A DNA stretch of 64,000 nt from Haloarcula litorea (GCF_029338195.1 NZ_CP119779.1:2170001-2234000), one strand, 5' to 3'; counted from the stretch's first letter, positions 53,253-62,974 are shown. Numbers and translations are program-made. The notes: generated from the letters alone by a model not told the origin.

Positions 53253-54233
53253 TCACGCGCCGTCGCCGGCCGGGCCGAGCACCCGGGGGGCGGCGACCAT
53301 CCCGGCGGCCGCGAGCGCCGTCCCCAGCAGCGTCACCGGCAGCGGCGGGGCCGTGACGTAGACGCCGACCCAGAGGGCGGCGAGCGGGACGCCGACGAGG
53401 ACGGCCCGACGGGGCGGGAGGAGCCGCGCGGGACGGGCCAGCGACCAGCCGAGGGCGGCCCCGACGGACCCTCCGAGCCACTGGGCGGCCGACCAGACGG
53501 TCCCCGCGGCAGACGCGGCGCTCGCGGCGACGGCCAGCGCGCCGACGACGACCCCCAGCGCGAACACGCGGCGGGGTCGCCGGCGGCCGACGGCCGTGGC
53601 GACCGCCAACAGGCCGAAGCCCGCGAGACAACCGACGACGACGTCCACCAGGTAGTGGACGCCCAGCACGACCCGGGAGGCGGCCACCGCCGCGATACCG
53701 GTGACCGCGACCCCCCAGCGGCTCGCCGGCCGGCCGATCGCAAGCGTGGACGCGAGGGCGGCGAAGACGGCGCTCGTCCCGATGGCGTGGCCGCTGGGGA
53801 AGGCGTATCCAGTCCCGGTGGCGATGCTCCGGAACAGACCCGCCAGCGCGTCCGGGACCCACGGCGGGACGACGGCGGTGCCGGCACCCGGTGGCCGGGG
53901 TGCGCCGAGGACGTTCTTGAGGAGGTCGGTGAACGAGAACGCGGCGAGCGCGACGCCGAGGACGAACGCCCCGTCCCGCGAGTCGTGGCCGGTCACGTCG
54001 CCGAGGTCCGCCAGCGCGAGCGTCCCGGCGACGGCGAGCAGGAACCAGGGGTCGCCCAGCTGTGTGACGAGGCCGGCGAGGAAGACGACGACGCCGGCCT
54101 CCGCCGCGAGAACGTCGAAGACCCCGACCGATCGCTCTTCGAACGCGGGGGCGGCGCTCGCGACGGCGAGCGTCGCGACGACCAGCGCCGCCATCGCACC
54201 GCCTGCGACGGCGGTCCACCTCCGACGATGCAT
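53253..54233 (-). CDS. PAP2-family phosphatase
   Basis: Integral membrane phosphatase of 326 residues with about eight to ten transmembrane segments. The three PAP2 motifs are visible: KNVLGAPRP at 106-114, PSGH at 146-149 and SRVVLGVHYLVD at 186-197, with the catalytic histidines H149 and H193. It probably dephosphorylates a lipid phosphate such as a polyprenyl pyrophosphate or phosphatidate. The ATG at 54233 is preferred over the longer frame to 54326. It is divergent from MoxR, 101 bases away. Confidence 0.92.
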   Translation of the reverse strand: MHRRRWTAVAGGAMAALVVATLAVASAAPAFEERSVGVFDVLAAEAGVVVFLAGLVTQLGDPWFLLAVAGTLALADLGDVTGHDSRDGAFVLGVALAAFSFTDLLKNVLGAPRPPGAGTAVVPPWVPDALAGLFRSIATGTGYAFPSGHAIGTSAVFAALASTLAIGRPASRWGVAVTGIAAVAASRVVLGVHYLVDVVVGCLAGFGLLAVATAVGRRRPRRVFALGVVVGALAVAASAASAAGTVWSAAQWLGGSVGAALGWSLARPARLLPPRRAVLVGVPLAALWVGVYVTAPPLPVTLLGTALAAAGMVAAPRVLGPAGDGA

Positions 54234-54334
54234 CCGTCCGTGTTGACAGTCGGGGTGGACGGAACAGTCTTGTGCCTGCCGTCGGCCCTCGGTGGTCCCG
54301 GTACACATATACCGGCCCCGTGACACGCGGGCGT

Positions 54335-55282
54335 ATGGACGTCACTGAAGCCAGCGACGTCGCTGGGACGGTCCTCGACGAGGTGGCGAGCGCGGTCGTC
54401 GCCGACCGCGAGTTCTTCGAGACGGTGCTGCTGGGCGTGGTGGGACGGGGCCACGTCCTGCTGGAAGACGTCCCCGGCACCGGCAAGACCCTGACCGCAC
54501 AGAGCGTCGCGGAGGCGCTCGGCCTCTCGTTCTCGCGGGTGCAGTTCACCCCCGACCTCCTGCCGGCCGACATCACCGGCACGCACGTGTTCAACGAGCA
54601 GTCCCGCGAGTTCGAGTTCCAGCGCGGCCCGATCTTCGCCAACGTCGTGCTGGCCGACGAGATCAACCGCGCGCCGCCCAAGACCCAGTCGGCGCTGCTG
54701 GAGGCGATGGAGGAGGGCCAGGTCACCGTCGACGGCGACACCTACGACCTCCCGCAGCCGTTCTTCGTGCTGGCGACCCAGAACCCCGTCGACATGGAGG
54801 GGACCTTCGAACTGCCGGAGGCGCAGGTCGACCGCTTCCTCGTCAAGAGCTCGATCGGCTATCCGGACGACGAGGGCGAGGTGGAACTCCTCCGGCGGCG
54901 GGCCGGCCGCACCGAGCAGAGCCCAAGCGTCGAGCCGATCCTCGACGCGGACCGCGTCGAGACGCTGCGGGCGGTCCCGGAGACGGTCACCGTCGACGAG
55001 GACCTGCTGGCGTACATGGCCGACGTGGCCCGGGCCACCCGCGAGGACTACCGCGTCGAGGTGGGCGTCTCCCCGCGGGGGACCCAGCGCCTGTTCGAGG
55101 CTAGTCGCGCACAGGCCGTCGTCGAGGGCCGGGAGTTCGTCGCGCCCGACGACATCAAGGGGGTCGCACAGTCCGTGCTGGCCCACCGGCTCGTACTGAC
55201 GCCGGACGCCCGCGTCGAGGGGGTCCAGAAGCGCGACGTGCTCGCCGACGTGCTCGGCGAGGTACCGGTCCCGACGGTCTAG
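54335..55282 (+). CDS. MoxR-family AAA ATPase
   Basis: The product has 315 residues. Walker A is EDVPGTGKT at 44-52, Walker B is VVLADEIN at 104-111, and the sensor LATQNPVDMEGTFELPEAQVDRFLVK is typical. The C-terminal lid domain runs from about residue 205. MoxR proteins usually assist maturation of partner proteins with the DUF58 fold. Here the DUF58 cluster converges from the opposite strand, overlapping by CTAG. Confidence 0.94.
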   Translation: MDVTEASDVAGTVLDEVASAVVADREFFETVLLGVVGRGHVLLEDVPGTGKTLTAQSVAEALGLSFSRVQFTPDLLPADITGTHVFNEQSREFEFQRGPIFANVVLADEINRAPPKTQSALLEAMEEGQVTVDGDTYDLPQPFFVLATQNPVDMEGTFELPEAQVDRFLVKSSIGYPDDEGEVELLRRRAGRTEQSPSVEPILDADRVETLRAVPETVTVDEDLLAYMADVARATREDYRVEVGVSPRGTQRLFEASRAQAVVEGREFVAPDDIKGVAQSVLAHRLVLTPDARVEGVQKRDVLADVLGEVPVPTV

Positions 55283-55755
55283 CGGACGCCGTACACCGTC
55301 AGCACGACGCCGACGAACAGCAGGAGGAGCGTGAGCCGGTCGACGGTCGGGACCGGGACGACCAGCGCCCCGAGCGCGACGACGGCGACTGTCAGCGCCG
55401 CCACGAACGTCCCACCGGCGACCCGCACCAGCTCCGCGCTGCGGGTCCGCGCGTCTGCGTTCGTCCCCTCGTCCAGCGTGACGGCGTACTGGCCGAAGTC
55501 CCAGGCGAGCACCACGCCCGCGGTCGCGACCAGCAGCGAGAGCGTCGTCGTCCCGACCGCGCCGGCCGCGAGGACGCCCGCGCCGGCGACGGCCGCACCG
55601 GCGGTGACGAGACGCCGTTCCGTGCGGGCGACGCCGGTCCCGACGACGACGGCCCCGAGCAGCGCGACCGGCCCGCCGAGCGTCGGGAGGACGGCCAGCG
55701 CGCCGAGGAGGCCGGCCGCGACCGCGGCCACGCCGACGAGCCGGAGGCGGCTCAC
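55279..55755 (-). CDS. Membrane protein downstream of DUF58 (DUF7519-like)
   Basis: The product has 158 residues with about five hydrophobic segments. The GTG at 55755 overlaps the DUF58 stop (GTGA), so it is the third gene of the DUF4129-DUF58 unit. The DUF7519 label is from memory of haloarchaeal MoxR clusters and is uncertain. No catalytic motif is visible, and a role in anchoring or assisting the DUF58 protein is plausible. Confidence 0.65.
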   Translation of the reverse strand: MSRLRLVGVAAVAAGLLGALAVLPTLGGPVALLGAVVVGTGVARTERRLVTAGAAVAGAGVLAAGAVGTTTLSLLVATAGVVLAWDFGQYAVTLDEGTNADARTRSAELVRVAGGTFVAALTVAVVALGALVVPVPTVDRLTLLLLFVGVVLTVYGVR

Positions 55756-57590
55756 GCCGCCCCCTCCCGCCGGTGGCGCTCGACGGCGACGGCCAGCGAC
55801 TCGTCGTGGCCCCAGTCGACGACCGGGACGCCGTGTCGCCGGAGGTCCGAGACCCGGAAGAGCCGCCGGGCGGCCGCGACGGTCCCCTCGGCGCTGGGTC
55901 GCGTGCCGGGGTCGGGGCTGACGACGGTGACGTGGTGGCCGTACGCCGAGAGATAGCGGAGCGTCCGGACGACGTCGTCGTCGGTCAGCGGCGAGCAACA
56001 GACCACCTGCGCGTCGCCGGGCAGCTCGCGCCGGAGCCAGCGGAACGTCGGGCCGGGGAGGTACGACCCCTCCGGCGCGGTCGGCCCGAGCGCGTCGCTG
56101 TCGAGGGCCGCCGTCAGCCGGCTCCGGTGGGCCGGGCCGCTCCCGGGCGGCACCGACAGCCGGTCGACGGAAAGCGCCGCCAGCCCGACCCGGTCCTCGG
56201 CGGCCAGCCGGGCGTCCGCGACCGCGCGGGCGGCGACGACGCTCCGGTCGACGGTCCCGTCCAGGGTCGGGTCCGCCGGCGCGTGGTAGGCCGCCGGCCG
56301 CGCGTCCACCAGCACCACGACGGTCGCGGAGCGCTCCTCGCGGAACTCCAGGGTCGACAACTCCCGGGTGCCGGCGTAGCGGTTCCAGTCGATGCGGGAG
56401 AGGGGATCGCCGGGCCGGTACTCCCGGGTCGCGTAGAAGGCGATGCCCTCGCCGCCCTCGTCGGCGGCGATGCGGCCGCGCTGGCGCGTCGTCTGGGAGC
56501 GGACGGGGAAGTCGAGTTCCGACGGTCCCAGCCCGACCGACAGCGCCGCGTCCCCGGTGACCGACGGCTCGGTGACGGTCGCCGTCCGGCCGGCACCGTC
56601 GCCGACGACGGCGTGGGGGGTCTCGAAGGCGTGGTCGCCGCGGGTCGCGCGGACGGTGTACTCGACGGTGGCCGTCGCGCCCGGCCGGAGCGCCGTCGCC
56701 ACCTGCGGCGACCCCTCGACGACCGCCAGCGCGTCCGGGACGCCGTCGCCGACACGGCAGTCCAGTAGCGTGTGGTCCCCCTCGTTGCGCACCGTGAGCC
56801 GAACGACGACCTCGTCGCCGTGGGTGGGGTCGGTCGCCTCGACCGCTCGCTCGACGGTCAAGTCCGGCTCGGGCGTCCGCGTCGCCGCGCTGACAGCCAG
56901 CGCGACCACCGGGACGGCAGCCGCCACCACGAGCCCGGGCTGGCGAGCGAGGATGCCGACGCCGACGAACGCAAGCGGCACCGCACGGAAACCCCGCCAG
57001 CGGTCCGTCTCGACGACGCCCGCGGCGGCCGCCGTCGGCGTCGGCTCCGGGTCCGCGTCGTCGGCCGACAGGCCCAGCAGGCCCCGCACCGCGGCGGCCG
57101 CGCGGTCGACGCGGTACGCGAGGCGGGATCGGCCGGCCCGCAACGCGCGCAGGCGGTCCCGGAGCTGACGGCCCCGGCCCACCTCGTCTGTGAACGCGGC
57201 CGCGGCGGCCCCGTCGTCCGTCCACGTGCCGGCGGCGAGCGCGTCCGCAGCCTCCGTGTCCGGTCGGTCCCGGAGGCCGCGCTCGACGATCTCGCGGAGG
57301 TCGCCCGCGAGCTGGTGGTGTCTGGTCCGCCGCCGCTGGCCGAACCCGTCCGTGGCGCGGTCCGGGGGCGTGACCGACCGGCCCGAGCGGTCGGCCAGCG
57401 CTGGGACGTCGTGCTCGCCGTCGCGGCCGCGGTACGCGCCGACCCCCGCCAGCGTCACCGCGAACACCCCGACGAAGACGACGACGCCGGGCCGCATCGG
57501 GAAGGCGAACGCGCCCGTCACCGCGCCCGCGACGCCGACGAGGGTGATCGTCACGCCCGCCGCGAGGACGACGAGCCGGCGGTAGCTCAC
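55752..57590 (-). CDS. DUF58-domain membrane protein
   Basis: The product has 612 residues. Two N-terminal hydrophobic helices (about 5-55) and a second pair near 200-240 precede a conserved DUF58 region, with ATREYRPGDPLSRIDWNRYAGTRELSTLEFREERSATVVVLVD as the signature. The GTG start at 57590 overlaps the upstream stop (GTGA). DUF58 proteins work with MoxR ATPases in the cell envelope; the partner ATPase here is on the opposite strand at 54335-55282. Confidence 0.9.
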   Translation of the reverse strand: MSYRRLVVLAAGVTITLVGVAGAVTGAFAFPMRPGVVVFVGVFAVTLAGVGAYRGRDGEHDVPALADRSGRSVTPPDRATDGFGQRRRTRHHQLAGDLREIVERGLRDRPDTEAADALAAGTWTDDGAAAAAFTDEVGRGRQLRDRLRALRAGRSRLAYRVDRAAAAVRGLLGLSADDADPEPTPTAAAAGVVETDRWRGFRAVPLAFVGVGILARQPGLVVAAAVPVVALAVSAATRTPEPDLTVERAVEATDPTHGDEVVVRLTVRNEGDHTLLDCRVGDGVPDALAVVEGSPQVATALRPGATATVEYTVRATRGDHAFETPHAVVGDGAGRTATVTEPSVTGDAALSVGLGPSELDFPVRSQTTRQRGRIAADEGGEGIAFYATREYRPGDPLSRIDWNRYAGTRELSTLEFREERSATVVVLVDARPAAYHAPADPTLDGTVDRSVVAARAVADARLAAEDRVGLAALSVDRLSVPPGSGPAHRSRLTAALDSDALGPTAPEGSYLPGPTFRWLRRELPGDAQVVCCSPLTDDDVVRTLRYLSAYGHHVTVVSPDPGTRPSAEGTVAAARRLFRVSDLRRHGVPVVDWGHDESLAVAVERHRREGAA

Positions 57591-58447
57591 GACTCGCCCC
57601 CCTCGATCGCCCGGAGCGCCGCCTCGGCGCGTGCCGCCCGCTCCTCGGTCACCGGGCGGTCGCCGTACCGCACCGCCTCGAACAGGGTCGTCAGCGTCTC
57701 GACGTGTCGGTCGTCGATACCCGCCTCGACGGCGGCGTCGGCGAACTCCCGCGGTGTGGCGCTGTCCGGGTCGGCGACGTCGAGGGCGTCCGTCATCTCG
57801 TGCCAGGCGCGGTAGACGGCGTTCTCCGGGTCGGCGTCGGCCGCGATGTCGTCGGCCGCCCGGCCGGCCGCGCGGGCGACGGCAGCCGTCTCCTCCGTCT
57901 CGACCGCATCCTCGTCGATGCCCTCGTCTCGCTCCCCGCCCGGCCAGCGCTCGTGGCCGGTCGACCGGAGGAGCACCACGGCCGCGAGCGTCGCGAGCAG
58001 CGCCGTCCCGCCGACGGCCGCCAGCGTCAGCGTCCCCGGTGTCGTCACGGCGCTGGCCGCCCCGCCCTGCGTCCCGTTGCCCCCGCTCCCCCCGAGGACC
58101 GCCGGTCCCGGTGCCGTCGCGTTCCACCCGAGGACGTTGACGACGAACGCGACGATGCCGAGCGCCGTCAGCGCGATTGCGGCGTCGCCCCACCCGAACT
58201 CGCGGAACACGTAGGCGACGGTACCCGCGGCGACCAGCAGGAAGGCGACGAGGGCGGCGTCCTGGAGCGGCGACGGGATCTCGACGCCCGACGCCGACGA
58301 GAAGCCGCGCCGCTCGCCGTCGCCGCTGCTCCCGCCGTCGTCGGACGGGAGTCCGGAGGACGGGTCGGTCTCCAGGGCGGGCGCGGCGAGGACGAGACCG
58401 GCGACGGCCAGGACCGCGACGAGGGTGGCGGCGGCGGGGCGTGTCAC
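57587..58447 (-). CDS. DUF4129-domain membrane protein
   Basis: The product has 286 residues with a signal or first helix, two further transmembrane helices near 85-150, and a C-terminal DUF4129-type region (VYRAWHEMTDALDVADPDSATPREFADAAVEAG, about 212-244). Start GTG at 58447 (VTRPAAATLVAV). Longer frames begin in unrelated sequence. Such proteins accompany MoxR and DUF58 in many archaea and bacteria. It is the first gene of the three-gene unit running to 55279. Confidence 0.85.
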   Translation of the reverse strand: MTRPAAATLVAVLAVAGLVLAAPALETDPSSGLPSDDGGSSGDGERRGFSSASGVEIPSPLQDAALVAFLLVAAGTVAYVFREFGWGDAAIALTALGIVAFVVNVLGWNATAPGPAVLGGSGGNGTQGGAASAVTTPGTLTLAAVGGTALLATLAAVVLLRSTGHERWPGGERDEGIDEDAVETEETAAVARAAGRAADDIAADADPENAVYRAWHEMTDALDVADPDSATPREFADAAVEAGIDDRHVETLTTLFEAVRYGDRPVTEERAARAEAALRAIEGGES

Positions 58448-58518
58448 GCCCGCCGGTTGGAGACGGGTGCTGTTAAAGTCAGGCGTCCTCGATCCGTCGT
58501 GCCCGCGCGAAACCGCCC

Positions 58519-58929
58519 CTACTGCCACGTCCACCGGGCGTCCAGCACGTACCGGTACAGCCCGGTCAGGCCGATGGCGACCGCGTTGGCGGCGAGGTAG
58601 CCCGTCGTCGTCAGCGCCACCAGCGCGTAGAGGACGCCCACCTGTAGTGGGATAGCCGTCCCGCGGACGATGTTGGTCTTGCACATCCCGACGACGTACT
58701 CCCGGAGCGAGGTGTGGCGGGAGCGGTGGAAGGTCCAGACGTTGTTGAGGACGTACTGGAAGAGGATGGTCGCCTCGATGGCGACGACGGCCGCCAGCAG
58801 GTAGTTGACGCCGCCGATGTCGACGAACACCCAGAGCAGGACTAGCTGGACGGCCGCCGCAGTCAGGCCGACCAGGAAGAAGCGAACGAGCCGCCGTCGC
58901 CGCGGCGAGGTGGCGACAACAGACGACAT
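58519..58929 (-). CDS. GtrA-family membrane protein
   Basis: The product has 136 residues with four transmembrane helices. The family pattern LVRFFLVGLTAAAVQLVLLWVFVD, FQYVLNNVWTFH and YRYVLDARWTW is clear. GtrA-type proteins assist transfer of lipid-linked glucosyl or other sugar groups across the membrane. It lies 6 bases downstream of the sulfatase gene, so they are probably cotranscribed. Confidence 0.92.
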   Translation of the reverse strand: MSSVVATSPRRRRLVRFFLVGLTAAAVQLVLLWVFVDIGGVNYLLAAVVAIEATILFQYVLNNVWTFHRSRHTSLREYVVGMCKTNIVRGTAIPLQVGVLYALVALTTTGYLAANAVAIGLTGLYRYVLDARWTWQ

Positions 58930-58935
58930 AGCGGC

Positions 58936-60360
58936 CTACTTGTAACCGAGAGCCTTTAAACGTGCTGCAACGTCGTCAGACGCCCGTCTGCCGTCGTCGC
59001 CGTCCTCGCCCTCGCTGGCGGCCCGGAGGCGTCGGGCGTGGTCCGCGGCGGCCGCCGAGAGGCGGTCGAGGACCGCCGGGGGCGGCCGCTCGGGCGTCGC
59101 CTCGGCACAGAGGTCCCGCTGCTCCCCGGGGTCGTCGGCGCGGTCGTACAGTTCCCGGCGGTCCGACTCGGTGTGCTCGACGTACGTCCAGCGCTCGTCG
59201 CGGGCGCTGACGAGGAGTTCGCCGTCGTCGAGCCGGCGGGGGATTGGCTGGCTCGTGACCTGGTCCCCACGGACCGCCACCGAGACCACCGGTGCCTGTG
59301 ACGGGATCGGGTCGCCGTCCAGCGCCGGCGCGAGGGAGTCGCCCGTCCACCCCTCGGCCGGGTCGACGCCCAGCAGGTCACACACCGTCGGCGGCACGGC
59401 GTCGAGGCCGACCGGTTCGCCGACGGTCCGGCCCTCGCCGTCGGGGTGGGCGACGAACAGGGGTACGTCGACGAGTTCGCCGTACAGCTTCGGGTAGTGC
59501 GCGAGGTGGCCGTGGTCGAGGAACTCCTCGCCGTGGTCGCCGGCGACGACGACCGCCGTCTCCTCGCGGACCCCCTCGGCGTCGAGGGTCGAGAGCAGCC
59601 GCCCGACGCTCTCGTCGACCTGTCTGACCGTCCCGTCGTACAGCGTCCGGAGGGTCCCGAGCGTCCGGTCGTCGACGTCCCACCCTAGGCCGGTGTGGAC
59701 GTGTGCGCGGAGCATCCGTGCGACACCGAAGCCGCCGTCGGTCACTTCCCGGAGGTGCCGCGGTGCGGGGACGTAGGGCGTGTGGGTGTCCATGTAGTGG
59801 ACCCAGAGGAAGAAGCGGTCGTCGGTCGAGCGGAGGAACGCGGTCGCCTCGTCCTCGAGGTCGCCCATCCGCGAGACGTCGGCGAACGGGCGCTCGTCGC
59901 CCCGACCTCGGAGGATCGAGGCCGCCCGGCGGAACGGCGAGGCCGCGAGCTGGACCCACGCCTGGACGGTCGGGTGGGCCGCGAGGTACTTCTTGTAGCC
60001 GGCGCTGTCGACGAACGGCTCGAAGTCGTCGAACCCGCGGTCGTACCCCCAGTGGTCCGTGAGGAAGCCGTTGGCCGCGTTGAACCCGCCGGTCCGGAGC
60101 CCGGCGTCGGACAGCCGCTCTGCGAGCGTCGGCGTCGACGCCACGCCGATGTCCGGTCCCTCGGCGAAGACCGGGCGCGAGCCGAGGATGCCCGGGAACG
60201 AGAACGGGGTCCAGTTCCCGTGCGCGAAGGCGTTCTCGAACACCGTGGCCCCCTCTCGCAGCCCGTCGAGGACGGGCGTGACGCCGTCGGGGCCGCCGAC
60301 GGCATCGGTCCGGAGCGAGTCGACGGTGACCAGGACCACGCTGTCGACCGTTCCCGGCAT
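58936..60360 (-). CDS. Sulfatase-family (alkaline phosphatase superfamily) protein
   Basis: The product has 474 residues. VVLVTVDSLRTDAV at the N terminus and HYMDTHTPY, and VVVAGDHGEEFLDHGHLAHYPKLYGELVDVPLFV are metal-binding features of the superfamily. The nucleophile region reads HGNWTPFSFPGIL instead of the CxPSR motif of formylglycine sulfatases, so it more likely acts on phosphate or phosphonate esters or as a transferase with threonine or serine. The first aspartates D14 and the DH pair are intact. The product lacks a signal peptide, so its activity is cytoplasmic or the protein is anchored otherwise. Confidence 0.85.
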   Translation of the reverse strand: MPGTVDSVVLVTVDSLRTDAVGGPDGVTPVLDGLREGATVFENAFAHGNWTPFSFPGILGSRPVFAEGPDIGVASTPTLAERLSDAGLRTGGFNAANGFLTDHWGYDRGFDDFEPFVDSAGYKKYLAAHPTVQAWVQLAASPFRRAASILRGRGDERPFADVSRMGDLEDEATAFLRSTDDRFFLWVHYMDTHTPYVPAPRHLREVTDGGFGVARMLRAHVHTGLGWDVDDRTLGTLRTLYDGTVRQVDESVGRLLSTLDAEGVREETAVVVAGDHGEEFLDHGHLAHYPKLYGELVDVPLFVAHPDGEGRTVGEPVGLDAVPPTVCDLLGVDPAEGWTGDSLAPALDGDPIPSQAPVVSVAVRGDQVTSQPIPRRLDDGELLVSARDERWTYVEHTESDRRELYDRADDPGEQRDLCAEATPERPPPAVLDRLSAAAADHARRLRAASEGEDGDDGRRASDDVAARLKALGYK

Positions 60361-60652
60361 TCAGCTCACATCCCCGACCGCGTTCGACCGAGCACCGGCC
60401 CGGGCAACGTCGTCTGTCTCGCCGCTGTGCATACACAGCGTAGCGGCCAGTCCGTACTGAATATTCTGGTCGGTCGTGGCCGCCGTCCGGGGAGCGACCG
60501 TCGCGGTTCAAACCTGCTTTTATCATCCAGCGGGGCTTTATCCCGAGGAACGGTAGGCAGACGTGTATGTCAGCCAACTCCCCTCCAGGTGTGGTCCGCG
60601 CCGACCGCACCGACACGTATCGCCCTCCGGCCCCCGACTGCGAGGTGGTCGG

Positions 60653-62014
60653 ATGAGTCAGCGCCCGATCGCGCTGGTCGCCCTGCTCGTCGGGGCGGCC
60701 CTCGTCGGTGCCGGTCCCGGGCTCGCCGACGCGACGGCGACGGTCGACGACGACGGCCTCCCGCTCGCCTCCGCACAGCAGCAGGTCGTCACCGGCGAGA
60801 CGAGCCTCGCGGCCGGCACCGAGCTGACGGTGCGGCTCCGGTCGGCGAACTCGGCCTCGCCGTTCCTCAAGCAACAGACCGCCCGCGTCGCCGAAGACGG
60901 CACGTTCGCGGCGGTGTTCGACATGAGTCGCGTCGCCGCCAACACCAGCTACGAGCTCACCGTCCACTACGACGGGACGACGCTGGTGGAGCGCTCCGGT
61001 CGCGTCGCCGCCTGTGACGGCGACTGTACCGACCCGGTGCCCGAGACGCCCACGCCGACCCCCGAACGACACGAGGGGACCGTCTTCCGCGTCGAACAGG
61101 GGGAAAACATCACCTTCGCCGTCCCGACCGACGACGGCGGACAGGCGACGTTCTCGCTCGGCGGCCCCGACGTGAACTACCTGCTCAACGTGACCGTCAC
61201 GGACGGGAACGGCGACGGGGCGGTGCCGGTCCGGTTCGATACGTCCGCCGCCGGCACCGACGAGCCGACGCTGTCGGTCGTCTCTCCCGAGGACGACTCC
61301 CTGACCGTGACGAACCCCGAGCCCGAGCTCCCGTCGACGCTGGACGCCGCGGACTACGAGTACCGCGTCTACGACGGTGAGGGGACCGACGGGGAGCCCA
61401 GGAGCGTCGGCACCATCGTCGTCGAGGCCAACGACTCCGCCGAGGAGTCGTTCGCGGTCGACGACGAGCCGGCCGAGTTCGGCTTCGAGCGCGCCATCTA
61501 CCGGACCCGAGCGGGCGAGACCGCCGCGATAAACGTCACGCTCGCCGGGGCCGATGCCGCCACCGTCTCCATCGGCGGCCCGGAGACCGGCTACGAGATC
61601 AACGCCACCGTCCGCGACGGCAACGGCGACGGCGTCGTGACGCTGCTGTTCGACACCGCCGCGGCCGGCCGCGAGGGCCGGACGCTCTCGACGGCGGCCA
61701 CCGCCGACACCGTCGTCGTCGAGCCCGGTTCCGAGGTGGCACGCGACACGCGCATCGCCGCCGACGACTACCCGCTCTCGCTCTACCGCGGCGAGAGCGT
61801 GAGCGAGTCGAAGGCCGACATCGGGACGCTGGCCGTCCAGGCCGGCGACGCCGACTGGACGAGCACGCCGGCCGTCGAGTCGCTGACCGAGAGCGGGCAG
61901 CCGGCGAGCGCCGGTGGGCCGTCGTCGTCGCTCGGCCCCGGTGCGCTCGCGCTGGGCGTCGGCGGCCTGCTGGCCGCCGCCGGCATCGCCGTCGTCCTCC
62001 GCCCGCTGCGCTGA
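60653..62014 (+). CDS. Surface protein with BGTF-type and DUF7827-like domains
   Basis: The product has 453 residues. A signal peptide (MSQRPIALVALLVGAALVGAG, about 1-25) is followed by one BGTF-type domain (about 38-115), two similar repeats (about 135-255 and 270-395, each with GP-x-x-x-Y-x-N, DGNGDG and a FDT-A segment), a TSTPAVESLTESGQ linker and a final hydrophobic helix (about 428-448). Its exact start is the ATG at 60653, because earlier starts would add a non-hydrophobic arginine-rich stretch. This is an exported, membrane-anchored protein. Its role may be cell surface structure or adhesion. Confidence 0.85.
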   Translation: MSQRPIALVALLVGAALVGAGPGLADATATVDDDGLPLASAQQQVVTGETSLAAGTELTVRLRSANSASPFLKQQTARVAEDGTFAAVFDMSRVAANTSYELTVHYDGTTLVERSGRVAACDGDCTDPVPETPTPTPERHEGTVFRVEQGENITFAVPTDDGGQATFSLGGPDVNYLLNVTVTDGNGDGAVPVRFDTSAAGTDEPTLSVVSPEDDSLTVTNPEPELPSTLDAADYEYRVYDGEGTDGEPRSVGTIVVEANDSAEESFAVDDEPAEFGFERAIYRTRAGETAAINVTLAGADAATVSIGGPETGYEINATVRDGNGDGVVTLLFDTAAAGREGRTLSTAATADTVVVEPGSEVARDTRIAADDYPLSLYRGESVSESKADIGTLAVQAGDADWTSTPAVESLTESGQPASAGGPSSSLGPGALALGVGGLLAAAGIAVVLRPLR

Positions 62015-62359
62015 CGCTCCGGCTCTCCGAGCCGACCGCACGCCGTCGTACGGTCGAGCACGGTGTTCTGTCGAACGGCGTCTGTCTCCGGCGGTGGCTC
62101 GAACGGCCAGTCTCTCCCCGCCAGCGTGGCGGCTTCTCCAGGTTGGACAGCAGCACCGACCGCCCACGTCCCGGCCGAGCGGATCGCTGTCCTCGGAGCC
62201 GCGGGGACGTCGTGGTCCCGAGGGAGCGACGCGCTCGCGGACGACCGGACGGGTGATCGACGACAGCCCGGCGACAGCCGGAGCGGTCCGGTGCCCGACG
62301 GCGGGCCAAACGAGACACGACCGCGTCCGGTGGGACCCACCGAACAGCCGCCGGGACAG
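62015..62359. other. 345-base spacer with no supported gene
   Basis: Between the surface-protein gene and the convergent ArsR-like gene. Open frames run through it on both strands, but none has coding character or a start with a ribosome-binding or TATA-like signal. I see no repeat or RNA. Confidence 0.6.
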
Positions 62360-62974
62360 TCAGTCCCGACCGGCGACGGTCGCGGCCACACCGAGGACGA
62401 GCAGACAGCCACAGAAGAAGAGCAGGCCCGGCTCCGCCACCTCGAAGACGAACCACGCCAGGGTCCCCGTCGGATCTGCCGCCGGGGCCGTCGGGCTGGC
62501 GGGACCGAGCGCGCCGCTGTCGAGCGCGGGTCGTGCGAGCTGCTCGGCCCCCCACTGGACGAGCAGGCTCGCGACCCCGAGGATGCCGAGGCCCGCGACC
62601 ACGTCCGAGATGGACTGCTGGACGCGGGGTCGCAGGTCGTGGTTCCCGACGAAGACGAGCGGGTCGCTCGCCGGCCCGTACACCGTCATCTCGTTGCCCT
62701 TCTCCGAGTAGACCGTGTCGATCGGCTCGATGAGACCGGCCGCTTCGAGGTTCGAGACGTGGTAGTGGACGTTCTGGACGGAGGTGTCACACCGGTCGGC
62801 GATCTCCGAGGCGGTACCGGGCTGGTCGAACAGCGCGCGGTACAGCTCCCGACCGGTGTCCGACGCCAGCGCGTCCAGCACCTCGTCGGTGTCTTGCTCG
62901 TCGACGTCGAGCACCCGGGGCCGCTCGTCGGGCGAGGCCGTCCGCTCCTGTAGTCGGTCGATGAGTCCGGACAT
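62360..62974 (-). CDS. ArsR-type winged-helix regulator with two membrane helices
   Basis: The product has 204 residues. The N-terminal half is a winged helix (VLDALASDTGRELYRALFDQPGTASEIADRCDTSVQNVHYHVSNLEAAGLIEPIDTVY, about 30-88, recognition helix in TSVQNVHYHVSNL). Two transmembrane helices at about 125-148 and 175-198 follow. Membrane-anchored transcription factors of this type occur in haloarchaea. The target is unknown. Confidence 0.85.
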   Translation of the reverse strand: MSGLIDRLQERTASPDERPRVLDVDEQDTDEVLDALASDTGRELYRALFDQPGTASEIADRCDTSVQNVHYHVSNLEAAGLIEPIDTVYSEKGNEMTVYGPASDPLVFVGNHDLRPRVQQSISDVVAGLGILGVASLLVQWGAEQLARPALDSGALGPASPTAPAADPTGTLAWFVFEVAEPGLLFFCGCLLVLGVAATVAGRD

